Source: Acidocella aromatica (GTDB taxonomy: Bacteria; Pseudomonadota; Alphaproteobacteria; Acetobacterales; Acetobacteraceae). Taken from it: a stretch of DNA of 64,000 nt. Made by a program: the position numbers and the translations under genes. The DNA is taken from NCBI RefSeq assembly GCF_014201825.1, contig NZ_JACHFJ010000007.1:1-64000 (forward strand), in the 5' to 3' direction. Under the pieces are notes generated by a model that was not told the origin of the DNA, ran no database searches, and saw nothing but the letters and a program-made list of their open reading frames with translations. Shown piece by piece: positions 9,628-19,932 of this stretch (position 1 is its first letter; the number at the start of each line of letters is the position of its first letter).

Positions 9628-9795
9628 ATGAAAGCTCCGCAGACTCCTCCCAAACCAAGCCCGGCCGAGGCCTCCCGGGCCACGCGGGAGGCTGCCGAAG
9701 CCGCAGCCCTGCGGACGAATCTGCAGCGCCGCAAGGCCCAGGCGCGCGCCGCAGCCCCCCCCGCCCCCGAAAAGGAAGACGACAAATGCCGGTAA
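9628..9795 (+). CDS. Short basic ORF overlapping the start of dcd
   Basis: A 55-codon reading frame starting ATGAAAGCTCCG and ending TAA at 9793-9795. It overlaps the dcd start by ten bases, so dcd may be translationally coupled to it. The product is Ala/Pro/Arg/Lys-rich with a central [14 protein letters not shown] helix. Similar short proteins with an (A)LRxNLxRRKAQxRA core are, as far as I recall, common in alphaproteobacteria and unassigned. The ribosome-binding site is weak. It fills the gap between tRNA-Thr and dcd with GC-rich codon use like its neighbours. Moderately sure that it is translated; function unknown. Confidence 0.6.
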   Translation: MKAPQTPPKPSPAEASRATREAAEAAALRTNLQRRKAQARAAAPPAPEKEDDKCR

Positions 9796-10340
9796 TGTCC
9801 GACCACTGGATTCGCCAGCAGGCCCAGCAGCATGGGATGATCGAGCCCTTCGTCGAGGCACAGAAGCGCGATGGCGTGGTCTCCTATGGCCTCTCCTCTT
9901 ATGGCTACGACGCCCGCTGCGCCGAGCATTTCAAGATCTTCACCAACGTCGATTCGGCGGTGGTGGACCCCAAGGAATTCAACCCGGCCAGCTTCGTGGA
10001 CCGCACCGGCCCCGTCTGCATCATTCCGCCCAACAGCTTCGCCCTGACCCACACGGTGGAATATTTCCGCATCCCGCGTGATGTTTTGGTGATTTGCCTT
10101 GGCAAATCCACCTATGCGCGCTGCGGCATCATCGTGAACGTCACGCCGCTGGAGCCCGAATGGGAAGGCCAGGTGACGATCGAGATTTCCAACACCACCC
10201 CGCTTCCGGCCAAGATCTACGCCGGCGAGGGCATCTGCCAGTTCCTGTTCCTCAAGGGCGAAAGCCCGTGCGAGATCTCCTATGCCGACAAGGCCGGCAA
10301 ATATATGGGCCAGCGCGGCGTCTCGCTGCCAAGGATGTAA
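9786..10340 (+). CDS. dcd: dCTP deaminase
   Basis: A 184-residue enzyme that deaminates dCTP to dUTP for thymidylate synthesis. The start [10 protein letters not shown] matches the conserved N-terminus of alphaproteobacterial Dcd, which chooses ATG 9786 over the longer frame from 9534. The phosphate and active-site motif GKSTYARCG and the segment [18 protein letters not shown] are intact. AAGGAAG precedes the start. It overlaps the short ORF at 9628 and is followed after six bases by murA, so these genes form an operon. Confidence 0.94.
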   Translation: MPVMSDHWIRQQAQQHGMIEPFVEAQKRDGVVSYGLSSYGYDARCAEHFKIFTNVDSAVVDPKEFNPASFVDRTGPVCIIPPNSFALTHTVEYFRIPRDVLVICLGKSTYARCGIIVNVTPLEPEWEGQVTIEISNTTPLPAKIYAGEGICQFLFLKGESPCEISYADKAGKYMGQRGVSLPRM

Positions 10341-10346
10341 GATTAC

Positions 10347-11597
<1,251 letters not shown>

Positions 11598-11616
11598 ACT
11601 TCCCACATACCGGGGC

Positions 11617-12033
11617 ATGGACGCCTTCAAGCTGGACCGCTTCACCGCCGCCCAGGCCCCGGTTATCGACATTATCCGCCGCGAACTCGCGGACGGGCGC
11701 AAACGCTCGCACTGGATGTGGTTCATCTTCCCCCAGATTGAGGGGCTAGGCTTTTCCGCCATGTCGCAGCGTTACGCCATTTCCGGGCTGGAGGAGGCCA
11801 AAGCCTATCTCGCCCACCCGGTTCTCGGGCGGCGGCTGCTCGAATGCACCCGCCTCGCCATGCAATCCGGCAACAGCGCGCTGGACATCTTCGGCCCCAT
11901 CGACGCGCAGAAACTCCGCTCCTGCCTAACCCTCTTCGCCGCCGCCAGCGACGATCCGGTCTTCCCCCTGGCTTTGGCGCAATTCTTCAACGGCGAGCGG
12001 GACGACGCCACGCTGACCAAACTTACGGCGTAA
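11617..12033 (+). CDS. DUF1810 family protein
   Basis: A 138-residue member of the DUF1810 (sometimes called calpastatin-like) family of unknown function. The family core is visible: FxxAQ near the N-terminus, then GRKRSHWMWFIFPQ, GLGFSAMSQRYAI and the C-terminal DIFGPIDAQKLRSCLTLF. It follows murA by 19 bases on the same strand and may be its last operon gene. Its 3' end overlaps that of the convergent GNAT pseudogene by 11 bases. No catalytic role can be assigned. Confidence 0.85.
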   Translation: MDAFKLDRFTAAQAPVIDIIRRELADGRKRSHWMWFIFPQIEGLGFSAMSQRYAISGLEEAKAYLAHPVLGRRLLECTRLAMQSGNSALDIFGPIDAQKLRSCLTLFAAASDDPVFPLALAQFFNGERDDATLTKLTA

Positions 12034-12485
12034 GACGCAATTCCATATTCACTACCTCCACTGGCAACCCGCCGCGCGGATGGGTGTAAATCCCCCGCCC
12101 CACCTCCACAAAACCGCAACGCGCATAAAACGGAGCCGCATTCAGCGTCGCCTCCAGCCGCACCAGCCCGTCGAGCCGCGCCGCCGCCACGCCAATCTCC
12201 AGTAATCGCCGCCCCAGCCCGGCCCCGGCAGCCTCAGGGCGCACAAACAGCCGCGTCAACACGCCAGGCGCAGTATCCACAAAGCCGAGAATCATCCCAC
12301 CTGCCTCGGCCACGCGCACAGCGCCGCCGCCGATCACCTCTTCGTAATGCGCGGCATCGCGGCCATCCATCCAGGCAGTGATCTGCGCGGGGGCGTAATA
12401 TCCCGCCGCCCCCCCGAATCGCCGCCGCCGTCACATCATAGAGCGCCTGCCCCTCGCCCGCCCGCGCCGGACGGATGATGGGCAT
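12023..12485 (-). pseudogene. GNAT acetyltransferase split by a frameshift in a C7 tract
   Basis: Two overlapping frames together spell one acetyltransferase of about 154 residues. The first (from ATG 12485) gives [20 protein letters not shown] and then loses homology. The second continues with GYYAPAQITAW, the acetyl-CoA site RLFVRPEAAGAGLGRRLL and FYARCGFVEVGRGIY. The switch is at a run of seven C (12409-12415, plus strand); removing one base restores the frame as IRGAAGYYAP. This can be a sequencing error, a true null mutation or a phase-variable tract. The ATG shares one base with the rnd stop codon, so it is the downstream gene of an rnd operon. Confidence 0.82.
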
Positions 12486-13654
12486 CACCCGTTCAGCTCG
12501 ACGATCTTGATCCGCTTACCCTGGGTGGAGAGCGCGATCTCGCCCCGGATCAGCCGCAGCGCATCCTCGCCGAACATCTCCCGCCGCCAGCCTTCCAGGA
12601 TCGGGTTCGGCGCGGTCTCGTCCAGCGCCAGCGCCTCGATCTCCTCGCCGCTGGCCACCAGCCGCGCCGCCACGTTGTTCTGCTCGGCGGCGGCGTTCAG
12701 CAGCACCTTCAACAGCGCCACCAGAGCCGGAGAAGCGCGCGGCGTATCACGGGGCCGCTCGATGCGCGGCAAATCCGCTTCGCCCAGCGCCTTGGCCTCG
12801 GCAATCGCCGCCAGCAGCGAGACGCCCGATTTGCCATTGGCGAAGCCGGCGGAAATCCCGCGCGCCCGGGTCAGCGCCTCGGCGTTATCCGGCGCCAGCG
12901 CCGCCACTTCGGGGATCTGCTCATCCTTCAGCAACCGCCCGCGCGGGATGTTGACCCGCTGCGCCTCGCGCTCGCGCCACGCGGCGATGGCTTTCACCAG
13001 GGCCAGCTGGCGGCGGTTATTGGTGCGGATCTTCAGCCGCTCCCAGGCCCGGGCTGGGTCCACCCGATAGGTGTTCGGGTCCGCCAGCACTTCCATCTCC
13101 TGGCCCACCCACTCCAGCCGCCCTTCCACACGCAGCCGGGCGGAAAGCTTCTCGTACACGGTGCGCAGATGCGTCACATCGGCGGCGGCGTAGTCGATCT
13201 GCGCCTTGGTCAGCGGCCGGGCCGACCAGTCGGAGAAGCGGTATGTCTTATCTATATGCCCCCCGGTAAGCGACTGCACGAGCGAGTCATACCCCACCTG
13301 ATCGCCAAACCCGGCCACCATGGCCGCCACCTGGGTATCGAACAGATTGACCGGCACCGCCCCGAACAGCAGCAGAAAAATTTCCACATCCTGGCGGCAG
13401 GCATGGAACACCTTCACCGGCTCGGGCTTGGCCAGCAGCTCGCCCAGCGGGGCGAGATCAATGCCCTTGGCCATCGCGTCCACCACCGCCACGTCCTGCG
13501 TGCCCGCCAGCTGCACCAGGCACAGCTCCGGGTAATAGGTCTTCTCGCGCATGAACTCGGTGTCCACCGTGATGAACTCTTCCTCGGCCAGACGCGCGCA
13601 GAGGCTGGCCAGAGCCTCGGTGGTAGTGATGAACTGGGTTGGTATCTCGGTCAT
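12485..13654 (-). CDS. rnd: Ribonuclease D
   Basis: A 389-residue 3'-5' exoribonuclease of the DEDDy class acting on tRNA and other stable RNA 3' ends. Catalytic acidic residues are visible as Asp31-x-Glu33 (TVDTEF), Asp89 (HACRQDVE) and Tyr155/Asp159 ([10 protein letters not shown]). An HRDC-type helical domain follows (about 205-290, [19 protein letters not shown]...[10 protein letters not shown]). AGGGAGGG precedes the ATG. It is divergent from aspS across 60 bases and ends overlapping the GNAT start. Confidence 0.93.
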   Translation of the reverse strand: MTEIPTQFITTTEALASLCARLAEEEFITVDTEFMREKTYYPELCLVQLAGTQDVAVVDAMAKGIDLAPLGELLAKPEPVKVFHACRQDVEIFLLLFGAVPVNLFDTQVAAMVAGFGDQVGYDSLVQSLTGGHIDKTYRFSDWSARPLTKAQIDYAAADVTHLRTVYEKLSARLRVEGRLEWVGQEMEVLADPNTYRVDPARAWERLKIRTNNRRQLALVKAIAAWREREAQRVNIPRGRLLKDEQIPEVAALAPDNAEALTRARGISAGFANGKSGVSLLAAIAEAKALGEADLPRIERPRDTPRASPALVALLKVLLNAAAEQNNVAARLVASGEEIEALALDETAPNPILEGWRREMFGEDALRLIRGEIALSTQGKRIKIVELNG

Positions 13655-13714
13655 ATCCCTCCCTTAACTCCCTACCGGCTTGACAGGAAGCAGCCCCCGG
13701 TTTCTTTGCCCGCC

Positions 13715-15511
13715 ATGGAACAGATTCACGCCTATCGCTCTCATAATTGCGCCGCCCTGCGCAGCTCCGACATCGGTAAAACCGCCCGGCTTTCCGGCTG
13801 GGTGCATGCCAAGCGCGACCATGGCGGTCTGTTGTTCATCGATCTGCGCGACCATTACGGCCTGACGCAATGCGTGTTCGCCTCCGGCACCCCGGCCTTC
13901 GCCGCCGCCGAGACCGCGCGCGTCGAGTCGGTCATCACCGTCACCGGCAACGTAGTCGAGCGCGCTCCCGGCACCACCAACCCCAAGCTCCCCACCGGCG
14001 AAATCGAGCTGCGCGTGGACACGCTGGAGGTCCAGGGCCCGTCGGATGTTCTGCCCATCCAGGTGGCGGGCAACGAGAACTACCCGGACGAGCTGCGCCT
14101 GAAATACCGCTTCCTCGATTTGCGCCGCGAGCAGGTGCACAAGAACATCATGCTGCGCGCGGGCGTCATCGCCTCCTTCCGCCGCCGCATGATCGAGTCC
14201 GGCTTCACCGAGTTCCAGACGCCGATCCTCACCGCCTCCAGCCCCGAGGGCGCGCGCGACTTCCTGGTTCCCGCCCGCAACCATCCGGGCAAGTTCTACG
14301 CCCTGCCCCAGGCCCCGCAGCAGTTCAAGCAGTTGCTCATGGTCGCCGGGTTCGACCGTTACTTCCAGATCGCCCCCTGCTTCCGCGACGAAGCCTCCCG
14401 CGCCGATCGCTCCCCGGGCGAGTTCTACCAGCTCGACTTCGAGATGAGCTTCGTCACCCAGGAGGACGTGTTCAACACCATCGAGCCGATCCTGCACGGC
14501 GTGTTCGACGAGTTCGCCAATGGCCGCGATGTCGGCAAGCCGCCCTTCGAGCGCATCCCCTACGATGTGTCGATGCTGAAATACGGCTCCGACAAGCCGG
14601 ATTTGCGCAACCCGATCGTGATCTCGGACGTCACCGACGCCTTCCGTGACTCGAGCTTCGGCCTGTTCGCCCGCATCATCGAGGGCGGCGGCATCGTCCG
14701 CGCCATCCCCGCCCCGGGCGCTGGCGGCAATCCCCGCTCGTTCTTCGACAAGCTGAACGAATGGGCGCGCGCCGAAGGCGCTGGCGGCCTTGGCTACATC
14801 ACCTTCTCCGAAGCCGGTCCGCAGGGCCCCATCGCCAAGAACCTCTCGCCCGAGCGCGCCGAGGCCATCCGCGAGATCTGCGGCCTGAAGGCGGGCGACG
14901 CCGTATTCTTCGCCGCCGGTAAGGAACTGGACGCCGCCAAGTTCGCAGGCTCCGTACGCACCAAGCTCGGCAACGATCTCGGCCTGATCAAGGCGGGCGA
15001 GTTCAAGTTCTGCTGGATCGTCGATTTCCCGATGTACGAGTACGACGAGGAACTGAAGCAGGTCGTGTTCAGCCACAACCCGTTCTCCATGCCGCAGGGC
15101 GGAATGGAAGCGCTGGAGGGCCAGGACCCGCTGACCATCAAGGCCTTCCAGTACGACATCGTCTGTAATGGCATCGAACTGTCGTCGGGGGCCATCCGTA
15201 ACCACCGCCCGGACATCATGCTGAAGGCCTTCGAGATCGCCGGTTACGGCCCGGAAGAGGTGGAAGCCCGCTTTGGCGGCATGCTCAACGCCTTCCGCTA
15301 TGGCGCCCCGCCGCATGGCGGCTCCGCCCCGGGCATCGACCGTATCGTCATGCTCCTGGCCGACGAGCCGAACATCCGCGAAGTCATCGCCTTCCCGCTC
15401 AACCAACAGGGTGAAGATTTGATGATGGGCGCTCCCGCCCCTGTACCCGCCGCGCGGCTCAAGGAACTCTCCATCGCTCTGGCGATGCCGCCAAAGCCCG
15501 TTAAATCCTAA
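13715..15511 (+). CDS. aspS: Aspartyl-tRNA synthetase
   Basis: A 598-residue class II synthetase charging tRNA-Asp (possibly also tRNA-Asn in bacteria lacking AsnRS). The N-terminal OB-fold anticodon domain includes [20 protein letters not shown]; class II motif 2 is [11 protein letters not shown] and motif 3 is [10 protein letters not shown], with a bacterial insertion domain between. The start [16 protein letters not shown] at 13715 fits the family; the open frame continues upstream to 13169 only as the antisense of rnd. A terminator follows. Confidence 0.95.
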   Translation: MEQIHAYRSHNCAALRSSDIGKTARLSGWVHAKRDHGGLLFIDLRDHYGLTQCVFASGTPAFAAAETARVESVITVTGNVVERAPGTTNPKLPTGEIELRVDTLEVQGPSDVLPIQVAGNENYPDELRLKYRFLDLRREQVHKNIMLRAGVIASFRRRMIESGFTEFQTPILTASSPEGARDFLVPARNHPGKFYALPQAPQQFKQLLMVAGFDRYFQIAPCFRDEASRADRSPGEFYQLDFEMSFVTQEDVFNTIEPILHGVFDEFANGRDVGKPPFERIPYDVSMLKYGSDKPDLRNPIVISDVTDAFRDSSFGLFARIIEGGGIVRAIPAPGAGGNPRSFFDKLNEWARAEGAGGLGYITFSEAGPQGPIAKNLSPERAEAIREICGLKAGDAVFFAAGKELDAAKFAGSVRTKLGNDLGLIKAGEFKFCWIVDFPMYEYDEELKQVVFSHNPFSMPQGGMEALEGQDPLTIKAFQYDIVCNGIELSSGAIRNHRPDIMLKAFEIAGYGPEEVEARFGGMLNAFRYGAPPHGGSAPGIDRIVMLLADEPNIREVIAFPLNQQGEDLMMGAPAPVPAARLKELSIALAMPPKPVKS

Positions 15512-15519
15512 GCCTTTCC

Positions 15520-15553
15520 CGGCCAAGCGGCTGCCCCGCTTGGCCGTTTTTTT
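15520..15553 (+). terminator. Rho-independent terminator of aspS
   Basis: An 11-bp stem (15520-15530 with 15536-15546), 5-nt loop and a T7 run. Confidence 0.92.
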
Positions 15554-15597
15554 ATCCGGCGGGCTGCCCCGGCAGCTCCGCTTCAAGAATCCCCTTC

Positions 15598-15637
15598 CTG
15601 TCACAAAAGCTTCACGCTACCGTCACAGCACTGTCAC
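15598..15637 (+). promoter_or_regulatory. Two tandem Pho boxes (PhoB binding sites)
   Basis: Four 7-base repeats, CTGTCAC, GCTTCAC, CCGTCAC and CTGTCAC, start at 15598, 15609, 15620 and 15631. Each is separated by exactly four bases, giving an 11-base period. This is the direct-repeat arrangement of PhoB sites; four units make two adjacent boxes. They lie 24 bases upstream of the pstB start, so phosphate limitation should activate this operon, including phoB itself. Confidence 0.88.
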
Positions 15638-15660
15638 GGAACGCGCCTAAGGAAGCGCTC

Positions 15661-16491
15661 ATGGAAATAGCGAGTCATCAAAATATGTCATCCGACATGG
15701 GGCTGCCCGACGCCCTCCGCCAAGCTACCCGCAGCAGCGATGCGCGCGTCTCCATCCGCAACCTGAATTTCTATTACGGCGAGACGCACGCCCTCAAGAA
15801 CGTCTCGATCGACTTCCCCGACCGGCAGACCACGGCCATGATTGGCCCCTCCGGCTGCGGCAAGTCGACGCTTCTGCGCGTCCTCAACCGTATGTACGAC
15901 CTCTATCCCGGCCAGCGCGCCGAGGGCGAGGTGCTGATCAACGGCCAGAACATTGTCGCTCCCGGCCAGGATTTGAACCAGCTTCGCCGCCGCGTCGGCA
16001 TGGTGTTCCAGAAACCCACCCCGTTCCCCAAATCCATCTACGAGAACGTGCTCTTCGGCGTGCGCCTGCACGAGAAGCTCTCCAAGGCCGAGCTGGATGA
16101 GCGCGTGGAATGGGCCCTCACCCGCGCCGCCCTCTGGAACGAGGTGAAGGACCGCCTGAACAGCTCGGCCCTGGGCCTCTCCGGTGGCCAGCAGCAGCGC
16201 CTGTGCATCGCCCGCTCCATCGCCGTCCGCCCGGACGTGCTGCTGCTCGACGAGCCCACCTCCGCGCTGGACCCGATCAGCACGCTCAAGATCGAGGAGT
16301 TGGTGGACGAGTTGAAGCGGGATTTCTGCATCGTCATCGTTACCCACAACATGCAGCAGGCCGGTCGTTGCGCCGATCAGGTGGCGTTCTTCTATCTCGG
16401 CGAGCTGGTCGAGGTCGGGCCGTCGAGCCAGATCTTCACCGCCCCGCGCGAGCGCAAGACGCAAGAATACATCACCGGCCGCTTCGGCTGA
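15661..16491 (+). CDS. pstB: Phosphate ABC transporter ATP-binding protein
   Basis: A 276-residue ATPase that powers high-affinity phosphate import by PstSCAB at the inner membrane. Walker [10 protein letters not shown] is at 62-70, the Q-loop in VFQKPTPFP (115-123), the signature LSGGQQQR at 173-180 and Walker [14 protein letters not shown] from 193. [14 protein letters not shown] is diagnostic for PstB. AAGGAAG precedes the ATG. It is followed by phoU after 16 bases. The permease and binding-protein genes (pstS, pstC, pstA) are not in this window, so the locus is split. Confidence 0.95.
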   Translation: MEIASHQNMSSDMGLPDALRQATRSSDARVSIRNLNFYYGETHALKNVSIDFPDRQTTAMIGPSGCGKSTLLRVLNRMYDLYPGQRAEGEVLINGQNIVAPGQDLNQLRRRVGMVFQKPTPFPKSIYENVLFGVRLHEKLSKAELDERVEWALTRAALWNEVKDRLNSSALGLSGGQQQRLCIARSIAVRPDVLLLDEPTSALDPISTLKIEELVDELKRDFCIVIVTHNMQQAGRCADQVAFFYLGELVEVGPSSQIFTAPRERKTQEYITGRFG

Positions 16492-16507
16492 GCAAGGGAT
16501 CCGCACC

Positions 16508-17227
16508 ATGGCCGACGAGCCGAAACACATCGTATCCTCTTTCGAATCGGATCTGAAGAAGCTTCACGACATGATCGCGATGATGGGCGGTCTGGTTGAG
16601 CGCGCCGTCGCCGATGGCTCGTCAGCCCTGCTGGACCACGACCCGGATCTGGCCGCCCGCGTGATCGAGCACGACCCGAAGATCAACGCCGAGCAGCATA
16701 ATGTCGAGCTGTTCGCGGTGCGCCTGCTGGCCCTGCGCCAGCCGGTGGCGGACGATCTGCGCCAGGTCATCCAGGCGCTGAAGGTGGTTACCGACCTTGA
16801 GCGCATTGGCGATCTCGCAGCCAATATCGCCAAGCGCAGCATCGTCATCAACCAGGTGGCCAGCAGCTTCTCGCTCTCCAGCCTGGGCCAGATGGCCACG
16901 CTGGTGCAGCAGAACCTTAAATCCTGCATCGACAGCGTCGGCGAGGCCAACCCGCAGAAGGCCGTCGCCGTATGGCGTGCCGATCAGGCGGTGGATGACC
17001 TCTACAACGCCATCTTCCGCGAGCTGATCACCTACATGATGGAAGACGCGCGCAACATTACCGCCTGCACGCATCTGCTGTTCATCGCCAAGAACCTCGA
17101 GCGCATCGGCGACCACACCACCAACATCGCCGAGCTGACCTATTACGCCGTCACTGGCGAAAGCCTGCCGGATTTCCGTCCCAAGGGCGACAATACCGCC
17201 GCCTACATGCCCTCCAACGCCGGTTAA
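16508..17227 (+). CDS. phoU: Phosphate signalling regulator
   Basis: A 239-residue protein of two PhoU three-helix repeats that represses the PhoR-PhoB response when phosphate is ample, probably by contacting PstB and PhoR. Repeat signatures RQPVADDLRQVIQALKVVTD and NITACTHLLFIAKNLERIGDH, each with the metal-cluster E/DxxxD pattern, lie in the two halves. The stop codon is one base from the phoB start, so the pair is tightly coupled. Confidence 0.95.
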   Translation: MADEPKHIVSSFESDLKKLHDMIAMMGGLVERAVADGSSALLDHDPDLAARVIEHDPKINAEQHNVELFAVRLLALRQPVADDLRQVIQALKVVTDLERIGDLAANIAKRSIVINQVASSFSLSSLGQMATLVQQNLKSCIDSVGEANPQKAVAVWRADQAVDDLYNAIFRELITYMMEDARNITACTHLLFIAKNLERIGDHTTNIAELTYYAVTGESLPDFRPKGDNTAAYMPSNAG

Positions 17228-17228
17228 G

Positions 17229-17942
17229 ATGTCCGATCTGAACAAACCTTACATCCTCATCGTCGAAGACGAAGCGCCGCTGGTCACGCTGCTGCGCTAC
17301 AATCTTGAGAAACAGGGTTTCCGTGTCGAGGACACCGGCGACGGCGGTGAGGCGCTGACCCGCATTACCGAGGCGCCGCCCGACCTGCTGCTGCTGGACT
17401 GGATGCTGCCGACCATGTCGGGCATTGAGTTGTGCCGCCAATTGCGCCGCCGCCCGGCTACGCGCGCGCTTCCCATCATCATGCTCACCGCCCGCGCCGA
17501 AGAGCAGGATGCCGTGCGCGGCCTGGATACGGGGGCCGACGACTACATTACCAAGCCCTTCTCCACCGAAGCGCTGATCGCCCGCATCCGGGCCCTGCTG
17601 CGCCGCTCCGGCTCGGTGCCGCAGAAGCTGAAGCTAAATTTCCACGATATCTCGCTGGACCCGGCCTCACACCGCGTCATCCGCAACGGCCGCGCCCTGC
17701 ATCTCGGCCCCACCGAGTTCCGCCTGCTGGAATTCTTCCTGCGCCACCCCAAGCGCGTATTCTCGCGCGAGGATGTGCTGAACGCCGTCTGGGGACGGGA
17801 CATCCATGTCGAGCCCCGCACCGTGGACGTGCATATCCGCCGCCTGCGCAAGGCCATCAACGGCCCAGGCGAAGTTGATATCGTCCGCACCGTGCGCGCC
17901 GCCGGTTACGCACTGGACCTGGATCTGGGCGAGGTCGCCTAA
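17229..17942 (+). CDS. phoB: Phosphate regulon response regulator
   Basis: A 237-residue OmpR-type response regulator that activates phosphate-starvation genes. The receiver domain has acidic pocket Glu13-Asp14, phosphoacceptor Asp57 (LLLLDWMLP), Thr in MLTAR and Lys in YITKPF. A winged-helix domain follows (LGPTEFRLLEFFLRHP...VDVHIRRLRKAI). Placement behind pstB-phoU under Pho boxes identifies PhoB and implies positive autoregulation. No phoR kinase gene is present in this operon. Confidence 0.94.
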   Translation: MSDLNKPYILIVEDEAPLVTLLRYNLEKQGFRVEDTGDGGEALTRITEAPPDLLLLDWMLPTMSGIELCRQLRRRPATRALPIIMLTARAEEQDAVRGLDTGADDYITKPFSTEALIARIRALLRRSGSVPQKLKLNFHDISLDPASHRVIRNGRALHLGPTEFRLLEFFLRHPKRVFSREDVLNAVWGRDIHVEPRTVDVHIRRLRKAINGPGEVDIVRTVRAAGYALDLDLGEVA

Positions 17943-17946
17943 CTAA

Positions 17947-17983
17947 TTTGGTGGAGCCCTTATTGAAAAATGGCTCCACCAAA
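17947..17983. terminator. Terminator between phoB and the dauA-like gene
   Basis: A perfect 12-bp stem (TTTGGTGGAGCC at 17947-17958 with 17972-17983) and a 13-nt loop between two convergent genes. The T-run is short on both strands. Confidence 0.75.
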
Positions 17984-17991
17984 AATTTCTG

Positions 17992-19101
17992 TTATTTTCT
18001 GAACCGCATCGGGTCGATGGCCGGGATAATGGCACCAGCCGGGCCCGGGTCCTCACCCTTCACCATCGCCGTCACCAGCACACTGGCGGCGGGCGCGGTC
18101 TGGATACCATAGCCCCCCTGCCCCACACACCAGAAGAAGCCGGGCGTCGCATTGTCCCAGCCAAAGGCAAGTGAGCGGTCCTGCGTGAAGGTGCGTAAGC
18201 CCGCCCAGCTATGCTCCACGCGCCGCACCTCGATGTTCAGCGCGTGCTGCATGCGGTCAATGCCGATCGCCACGTCCAACTCATCCGGCTGCACGTCATG
18301 CGGGGTATCCGGCGTCTCGTCGCAGGGTGTCACCATCAGCTTGGTCCGCGCCTCTGTGCGCACGTACCAGTCATGCCCGGCCGACTGCACCATCGGCCAA
18401 TGCTCCACCTCGTAGGGGGCGGGGTCGATGATCGCGGCGGTACGACGGCACGGCACCAGCCCGATGGGCTGCAGCCCGGCGATTTTCGCCACCTCGTCGC
18501 CCCAGGCGCCAGCGGCGTTGATCACGATCGGCGCGGTGATTACCACATCGCCCGAGGTCTCCACCTCCCACACGCCGTTCTTGCGCTCAATCCGCGCGGC
18601 CCGGTTGCGCAGCATCAGCTGCCCGCCCGTCTGGCGCACCCGGCGCAGATAGAACTGGTGCAGCGCCGCCACATCCATGTCGAACCCATCCGACTCCAGC
18701 CCGGCGCGCACGGCGTAACCGTCGATGAGCGCGGGACAGAGCACCTTGGCCTTGGCCATGGAGATTTCCTCGATCCCCAGCCCCTGGCCGATCAGCGCAT
18801 CCAGCGCCTCGGTCTGGTCGGCGGGGGCAAGGTAGAGGATCTCGCGCCCCACAGCGAGCTTGTCGGTGCCAATATCGGCGGGCGGGTCCTGGTAGAAATC
18901 GTAGGAGAGCCCGGTCAGCAACCGCACGTCGGGCGGGCCGTAATTGCGGATCCAGATTGCCGCCGACCGCCCGGTGGTGTGAAATCCCGCCTGCTCCTCC
19001 TGCTCCAGCAGCGCCACCTTATGCGTGGCCCCCAGCCCAGCGGCGGCGGAGGCGCCAACAATCCCGGCGCCGATGACAATGACATCGAAATGCGCGCTCA
19101 T
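17992..19101 (-). CDS. FAD-dependent D-amino acid dehydrogenase, DauA-like
   Basis: A 369-residue DAO-fold flavoenzyme. The dinucleotide motif GAGIVGAS is at 11-18, and HTTGRSAA at 41-48 is typical of D-arginine dehydrogenase-like oxidoreductases. The C-terminal FWCVGQGGYGIQTAPA is the second FAD-contact region. It probably oxidises a D-amino acid to a 2-oxo acid; the substrate is not decided by sequence. Its ATG overlaps the stop of the upstream hydrolase gene by four bases (ATGA), so the two are co-translated. Confidence 0.83.
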   Translation of the reverse strand: MSAHFDVIVIGAGIVGASAAAGLGATHKVALLEQEEQAGFHTTGRSAAIWIRNYGPPDVRLLTGLSYDFYQDPPADIGTDKLAVGREILYLAPADQTEALDALIGQGLGIEEISMAKAKVLCPALIDGYAVRAGLESDGFDMDVAALHQFYLRRVRQTGGQLMLRNRAARIERKNGVWEVETSGDVVITAPIVINAAGAWGDEVAKIAGLQPIGLVPCRRTAAIIDPAPYEVEHWPMVQSAGHDWYVRTEARTKLMVTPCDETPDTPHDVQPDELDVAIGIDRMQHALNIEVRRVEHSWAGLRTFTQDRSLAFGWDNATPGFFWCVGQGGYGIQTAPAASVLVTAMVKGEDPGPAGAIIPAIDPMRFRK

Positions 19102-19868
19102 AATCCAAAAAACTCCTGCAGGCTGGCCAGAACCTCGGCCGGTTTATCGGCGTGCAGCCAGTGCGCGGCACCCTCGATGCGCTGGCGCATGGCGTTGGGG
19201 AACAGGCGGCGGATCGGTTCGTCAGCCTCCGCCCCCACATAGTCGGACAGCGCCCCCGAAAGGAACAGCGCCGGAGCCGTGAAGGGCTGGCATCCTGGCG
19301 GATCCACCCAGTTCAGCATATCCGGCATCGCGGCCTGTATCTCCTTGAGCCCCACGCGCCAATGCGGGTTGGCCCCCAGCACCAGATTATTGAGCAGAAA
19401 GGCCCGCATCGGTGCCGCCTTCACCGTCTGCGCCAGAGCCTGCTCCGCTACAGCACGAGTGAGGCCGGGATGCAGCTCGATGGCCAACATCGCCGCGACG
19501 TAATCGTCATAATCATGGTCGTAGGCGATGGGCGCGATATCCATCACCACCAGCTTCTCCACCAACTCCGGGCGGGTCAGCGCCAGGGCCATGGCCGTCT
19601 TGCCGCCCAGCGAGTGCCCGGCCAGCTTCACGCGCTCCAGCCCCAGATACGCCAACGTCTCCGCCACATCCGCCGCCATGGTCACGAAATCCATCGGCAG
19701 GCCGTGCGGGCTCTCCCCGTGGTTGCGCAGATCCAGCGCGATGACACGCGCCTTCCCGCTCAGTCCCCGGCTCAGCACGCCGAGATTCCGCGCCGCGCCG
19801 AACAGCCCATGCAGCAGCACGAGCGGCTCACCTTCCCCCATCTGGGTCGCGTTTAATATCATAGACAT
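19098..19868 (-). CDS. Alpha/beta hydrolase, YbfF-like esterase
   Basis: A 256-residue alpha/beta hydrolase. The oxyanion region LLHGLFG is near residue 18, the nucleophile elbow GHSLGG has Ser86, and the likely catalytic His is in GAAHWLHADKP near the C-terminus. ALDLRNHGESPH is typical of the YbfF/ABHD11 group. Start ATGTCTATG at 19868 has only a weak ribosome-binding site. It is first gene of a two-gene unit with the DauA-like oxidase; the physiological substrate is unknown. Confidence 0.82.
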   Translation of the reverse strand: MSMILNATQMGEGEPLVLLHGLFGAARNLGVLSRGLSGKARVIALDLRNHGESPHGLPMDFVTMAADVAETLAYLGLERVKLAGHSLGGKTAMALALTRPELVEKLVVMDIAPIAYDHDYDDYVAAMLAIELHPGLTRAVAEQALAQTVKAAPMRAFLLNNLVLGANPHWRVGLKEIQAAMPDMLNWVDPPGCQPFTAPALFLSGALSDYVGAEADEPIRRLFPNAMRQRIEGAAHWLHADKPAEVLASLQEFFGL

Positions 19869-19932
19869 AGTTCATCACCCGCCTTGGTAAAAATCTCAAG
19901 CGCCAAGACGCGAATCCAGCTATGAGCGCAAC

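Noticed and set aside
9534-9785. N-terminal extension of dcd
   Set aside because: The family N-terminus [10 protein letters not shown] begins at 9786; the upstream sequence encodes a separate short frame in another register.
13664-15604. 646-codon minus-strand frame opposite aspS
   Set aside because: Shadow of aspS; the translated sequence is low-complexity and runs through the aspS terminator.
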